From assembly GCA_016707175.1 (NCBI GenBank), contig JADJIB010000015.1, forward strand, positions 1-13,224: a stretch of 13,224 nt of DNA. The letters run 5' to 3'. Shown one piece after another: positions 10,697 to 13,224 of this stretch (within the stretch, counting starts at the first letter, position 1; each line of letters opens with the position of its first letter). Under the pieces are notes generated by a model, which ran no database searches, was not told where the DNA came from, and worked only from the letters and a program-made list of their open reading frames with translations. Source of the DNA: Candidatus Phosphoribacter hodrii. GTDB taxonomy: Bacteria; Actinomycetota; Actinomycetes; Actinomycetales; Dermatophilaceae. Position numbers and translations under genes: made by a program.

Positions 10697-13224
10697 GTGT
10701 CGATCCAGGAGTTGTTTCCCGGTGCCCTCGACGGGCCTGGGGATGATCGGCTTCCTCCACAAGATGTCCACGCCGAGCAGTCGGTGCTGGGCTCGATGCT
10801 GCTGTCCAAGGACGCCATCGCCGACGCGGTCGAGGTGCTGCGCGGCGTCGACTTCTATCGGCCGGCCCACGAGTCGATCTATGAGGCGATCCTCGACCTC
10901 TATGGCCGCGGCGAGCCGGCCGATGCGGTCACCGTTGCCGACGAGCTGACCAAGCGCGGGGCGCTCGCGCGGGTGGGCGGCGGGGCGTTCCTGCACCAAC
11001 TCATCTCCTCGGTGCCGACGGCCGCCAACGCCGGCTACTACGCGCACATCGTCGCCGAGCGGGCCGTGCTGCGGCGCCTGGTCGAGGCCGGCACCCGGAT
11101 CGTCCAGCTCGGCTATGCCCAGAGCGGCGGCGACGTCGAAGACATCGTCAACGCGGCCCAGGCCGAGGTCTACAGCGTCTCGGACAAGCGCGGCGGCGAG
11201 GACTACACCAAGCTCGGCGACATCCTCGAGCTCACCGTCGACGAGATCGAGGTCGCCTCCGGCAAGTCCGGCGAGATGACCGGCGTGCCGACCGGCTTCA
11301 CCGACCTCGACGCCCTCACCAACGGCCTGCACCCCGGCCAGATGATCGTCCTCGCGGCGCGCCCCGCCATGGGAAGGGGGCGGGGGGGCGGGGGGGCTCG
11401 CGATACACAACTCCACGCTCGGGCTGGACATCGCGCGGTCGGCGGCGATCAAGCACAACCAGGCCGCGGTCGTGTTCAGCCTCGAAATGAGCAAGACCGA
11501 GATCACCATGCGTCTGCTCTCGGCCGAGGCCCAGATCCAGCTGCAGCACATGCGCAAGGGCACCATGCGCGAGGACGACTGGCAGCGCCTGGCCAAGACG
11601 ATGGGGCGGGTGTCCGACGCGCCGCTGTTCATCGACGACAGCCCCAACATGTCGCTCATGGAGATCCGGGCCAAGTGCCGCCGGCTCAAGCAGCGCCACA
11701 ACCTCAAGCTCGTCGTTATCGATTATTTACAACTGATGTCGTCAGGAAAGCGGGTGGAGAGCCGTCAACAGGAGGTGTCCGAGTTCTCCAGGGCACTCAA
11801 GCTGCTTGCGAAGGAGCTCGAAGTGCCTGTCATCGCCATCTCCCAGCTCAACCGAGGACCGGAACAGCGCACCGACAAGCGCCCGCAGATGTCCGACCTG
11901 CGTGAGTCCGGCTGCCTGACCGCGGACACCCGCGTGCTGCGCGCCGACACCGGGGCGGAGACGACGCTCGGCACCCTGTATGCCGCGGGCGCTCGCGACG
12001 TCCCCGTCTGGGCCCTGGACGACACCCTGCGTTACGTGCGCCGGCCGATGACGCACGTCTTCCCGACGGGGGTGCGGCCGGTCTTCCGGCTCACCTTGGA
12101 GTCGGGCAAGGAGATCCGCGCCACCGCCAACCACCCCTTCCTCACGTATGCCGGGTGGTCACCTCTGGGTGAGCTGCGCACCGGCACGCGGGTGGCGGTT
12201 CCCCGGCACGTGCCGGCGCCGGCGTTCTTCGAGCCGTGGGAGGACCCGCGGGTCATCCTGCTGGCGCAGGTGCTGGGCGACCCGGCATACACGGTCGACC
12301 GCAAGCGCGCGAACGTCATCGGTGACTGGCTCGACAGCCTCGGGGTGCTGTCGGCGAAGCCGCACAAGCGGCGGCTGCCCAAGGCGCTGTTCCACGTGAG
12401 CAAGCCGCAGATCGCGCTGTTCATCTCGCACCTGTGGTCGCTGTCGGGGTCGGCGAGCGTCGCCAAGTCCGGCGACCGCGGCCGGATCCGGATGGAATCG
12501 TCGTCGCGCCGGCTCGTCGAGGACGTGTCGCGGCTGCTGCTGCGTTTCGGGATCTCCACGCGCCTGGGCGAGACCGAGCCGGCGGGTGGTGCGCGGGCGG
12601 CATACCGGCTGGAGGTGTCCGGCGAGGACTCGCAGCGGCGCTTCCTGCAGGAGATCGGGCTGCACGGGGAGTCGCGCAAGGCGGCCAAGCGGCTGCTGGA
12701 GATCGTCCGCGCCGTCGAGGAGGCGGGCGCGGGGACCGCTGCCGTGCCGCCGCGGGTCGTCGAGGCGATGCGCCGGGTGATGAGCGTGTCCGCTGCGCCG
12801 CGGCCGGTTCAGGGGATGGGCGTGGCTGGGGTGCGCCGGGGCGCACGCTGCTGCCGCGAGTGAGCGGCGGGCGGCGGGGGAGCCGCTGCGCGAGGTCGCC
12901 GCGGTCCTCGACTCGGCCGACATGGACCTGTATGCCGTCAACGACGTCCTCTGGGACCCGGTCGTCTCGATCGAGGCCGACGGGGTCGAGGAGGTCTTCG
13001 ACGCGACGGTGCTGGGCGGGCACAACTTCGTGGCCAACGGGATCGCGGTGCACAACTCGATCGAGCAGGACGCCGACATGGTGATCCTGTTGCACCGGGA
13101 AGAGGCCTACGAGAAGGAGACCCAGCGGGCGGGGGAGGCCGACCTGATCGTGGCCAAGCACCGTAACGGCCCCACCGACACGATCGTGGTCGCCTTCCAG
13201 GGCCACTACAGCCGCTTCACCAAC
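10697..13224 (+). CDS. dnaB: Replicative DNA helicase DnaB, intein-containing, partial and interrupted
   Basis: Hexameric replication-fork helicase; the 3' end is outside the window. GTG 10697 (protein start SIQELFPGALDGPGDDRLPPQDVHAEQSVLGSMLL) follows AGGGGAA. Residues about 20-120 are the N-terminal domain; the RecA-like core begins TGVPTGFTDLDALTNGLHPGQMIVLAARPAMG (Walker A start, residues 221-226). There the frame breaks in a G-rich scar (11376-11396) and resumes in another frame as AIHN/STLGLDIARSAAIKHNQ. Walker B is LVVIDYLQLM (11709-11738). After DLRESG comes an intein (11913-13056), then SIEQDADMVILLHREE and AKHRNGPTDTIVVAFQGHYSRF. A second frame change occurs inside the intein between about 12784 and 12861. 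dnaB is essential, so both breaks are more likely sequence errors than a real pseudogene. Confidence 0.9.
11376..11411 (+). other. Remnant of a second DnaB intein at the Walker A site, collapsed in a G-run
   Basis: The DnaB core stops at AARPAMG (ending 11374). G-rich sequence follows, then the frame that continues DnaB reads G-L-A-I-H-N (ending at 11411) and S-T-L-G-L-D. An intact actinobacterial DnaB would read ARPxxGKSTLGLD, with STLGLD right after GK. The extra LAIHN before S/T is what the C-terminus of an intein looks like: the visible intein ends NGIAVHN/S. The P-loop GK/S-T is a known intein insertion site. The rest of the intein is absent, replaced by the G-run. Confidence 0.6.
11913..13056 (+). 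mobile_element. DnaB intein at the DLRESG/SIEQDAD site with decayed LAGLIDADG domain
   Basis: Self-splicing protein element of about 381 residues, at the same position as inteins in Mycobacterium tuberculosis and Synechocystis DnaB. Cys1 starts CLTADTRVLRADTGAET (block A); block B is GKEIRATANHPFLTYAGW with the T-x-x-H pattern; the C-terminal blocks are VFDATVLGGHNFVANGIAVHN, ending in His-Asn followed by Ser of the extein. All splicing residues are present. The homing-endonuclease part is reduced: the first motif reads LLAQVLGDPAYT (usual GDG) followed by a shortened linker, and the second FISHLWSLSGSA, where homologues have T/S-D-G, so one catalytic Asp is missing. The length (1144 bases) is not a multiple of three: the frame moves from frame 0 to frame 1 near GMGVAG (about 12820). 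Five CGGCATAC words lie inside. Confidence 0.88.

Larger units (their letters stand above)
415..12937. repeat. Dispersed 8-bp word CGGCATAC / GTATGCCG, 27 copies
   Basis: CGGCATAC on the plus strand starts at 415, 2158, 2938, 2956, 4436, 7282, 8209, 9475, 9775, 10242, 10522, 10591, 12283 and 12598. Its complement GTATGCCG starts at 1795, 3062, 3460, 5321, 7541, 8078, 8542, 9857, 10319, 10432, 11978, 12146 and 12930. All 27 occurrences of the 7-mer GGCATAC have C before it, so the unit is at least 8 bases; bases outside vary, with GC favoured. A rough hand estimate at 70% GC gives well under one expected. Copies are in genes in all frames and between genes, but none in rpsF, rpsR, rplI or the DnaB extein. 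Function unknown. Confidence 0.85.

Noticed and set aside
415..12937. CGGCATAC as a KOPS, Chi or other polar chromosome signal
   Set aside because: 14 copies on one strand and 13 on the other in one window; polar signals would be skewed.
10697..13224. dnaB as a true pseudogene
   Set aside because: Both frame breaks are at G-runs, the gene is essential, and the parts on each side are conserved and in good order; missing sequence is a better explanation.

Overview
The window is chromosomal DNA from a high-GC actinobacterium, most likely the Intrasporangiaceae/Dermatophilaceae group (inferred from gene order, protein character and word usage; no search was run). The backbone is a conserved actinobacterial arrangement that usually lies near oriC: class A penicillin-binding protein, GT87 mannosyltransferase-like membrane protein, rpsF, ssb, rpsR, rplI, then dnaB.

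Layout. 26-517 (-): small membrane-anchored protein, divergent from a PBP (about 638-2908, +). 2973-4379 (+): GT87 membrane glycosyltransferase, probably leaderless. 4518-6300 (+): leader hairpin that can mask the rpsF Shine-Dalgarno, then rpsF-ssb-rpsR-rplI. 6301-6480: G-rich tract with a G20 run, a 16-bp tandem duplication and a perfect 23-bp-arm palindrome. 6746-7798 (-): MauE/DoxX-like membrane protein followed, out of frame, by a thioredoxin-like domain (CGSC); probably one gene broken by two frameshifts. 7919-10308 (-): probable operon of DUF2277, AlkD-like DNA alkylation repair protein and MATE efflux protein. 10448-10569: cluster of DnaA-box-like 9-mers directly upstream of a good promoter. 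10697-13224 (+): dnaB, running off the end.

dnaB is the most informative gene. It carries an intein at the DLRESG/SIEQDAD site with a decayed LAGLIDADG region. At the Walker A motif there is a G-rich scar followed by the typical C-terminal end of a second intein (AIHN/S), so a second intein seems to have been lost from the sequence, probably by base-calling or assembly failure. One frameshift lies in the visible intein, and a short tract of unusual codons lies just upstream of it.

Across the whole window the 8-mer CGGCATAC (complement GTATGCCG) occurs 27 times, about once per 490 bp, equally on both strands, in all reading frames and between genes, and forces rare codons. It resembles a genome-wide functional word, such as an uptake-like or protein-binding word, and is the best candidate for something undescribed. 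G-run defects and several frameshifts mean single-base structure in the affected genes should be treated cautiously.
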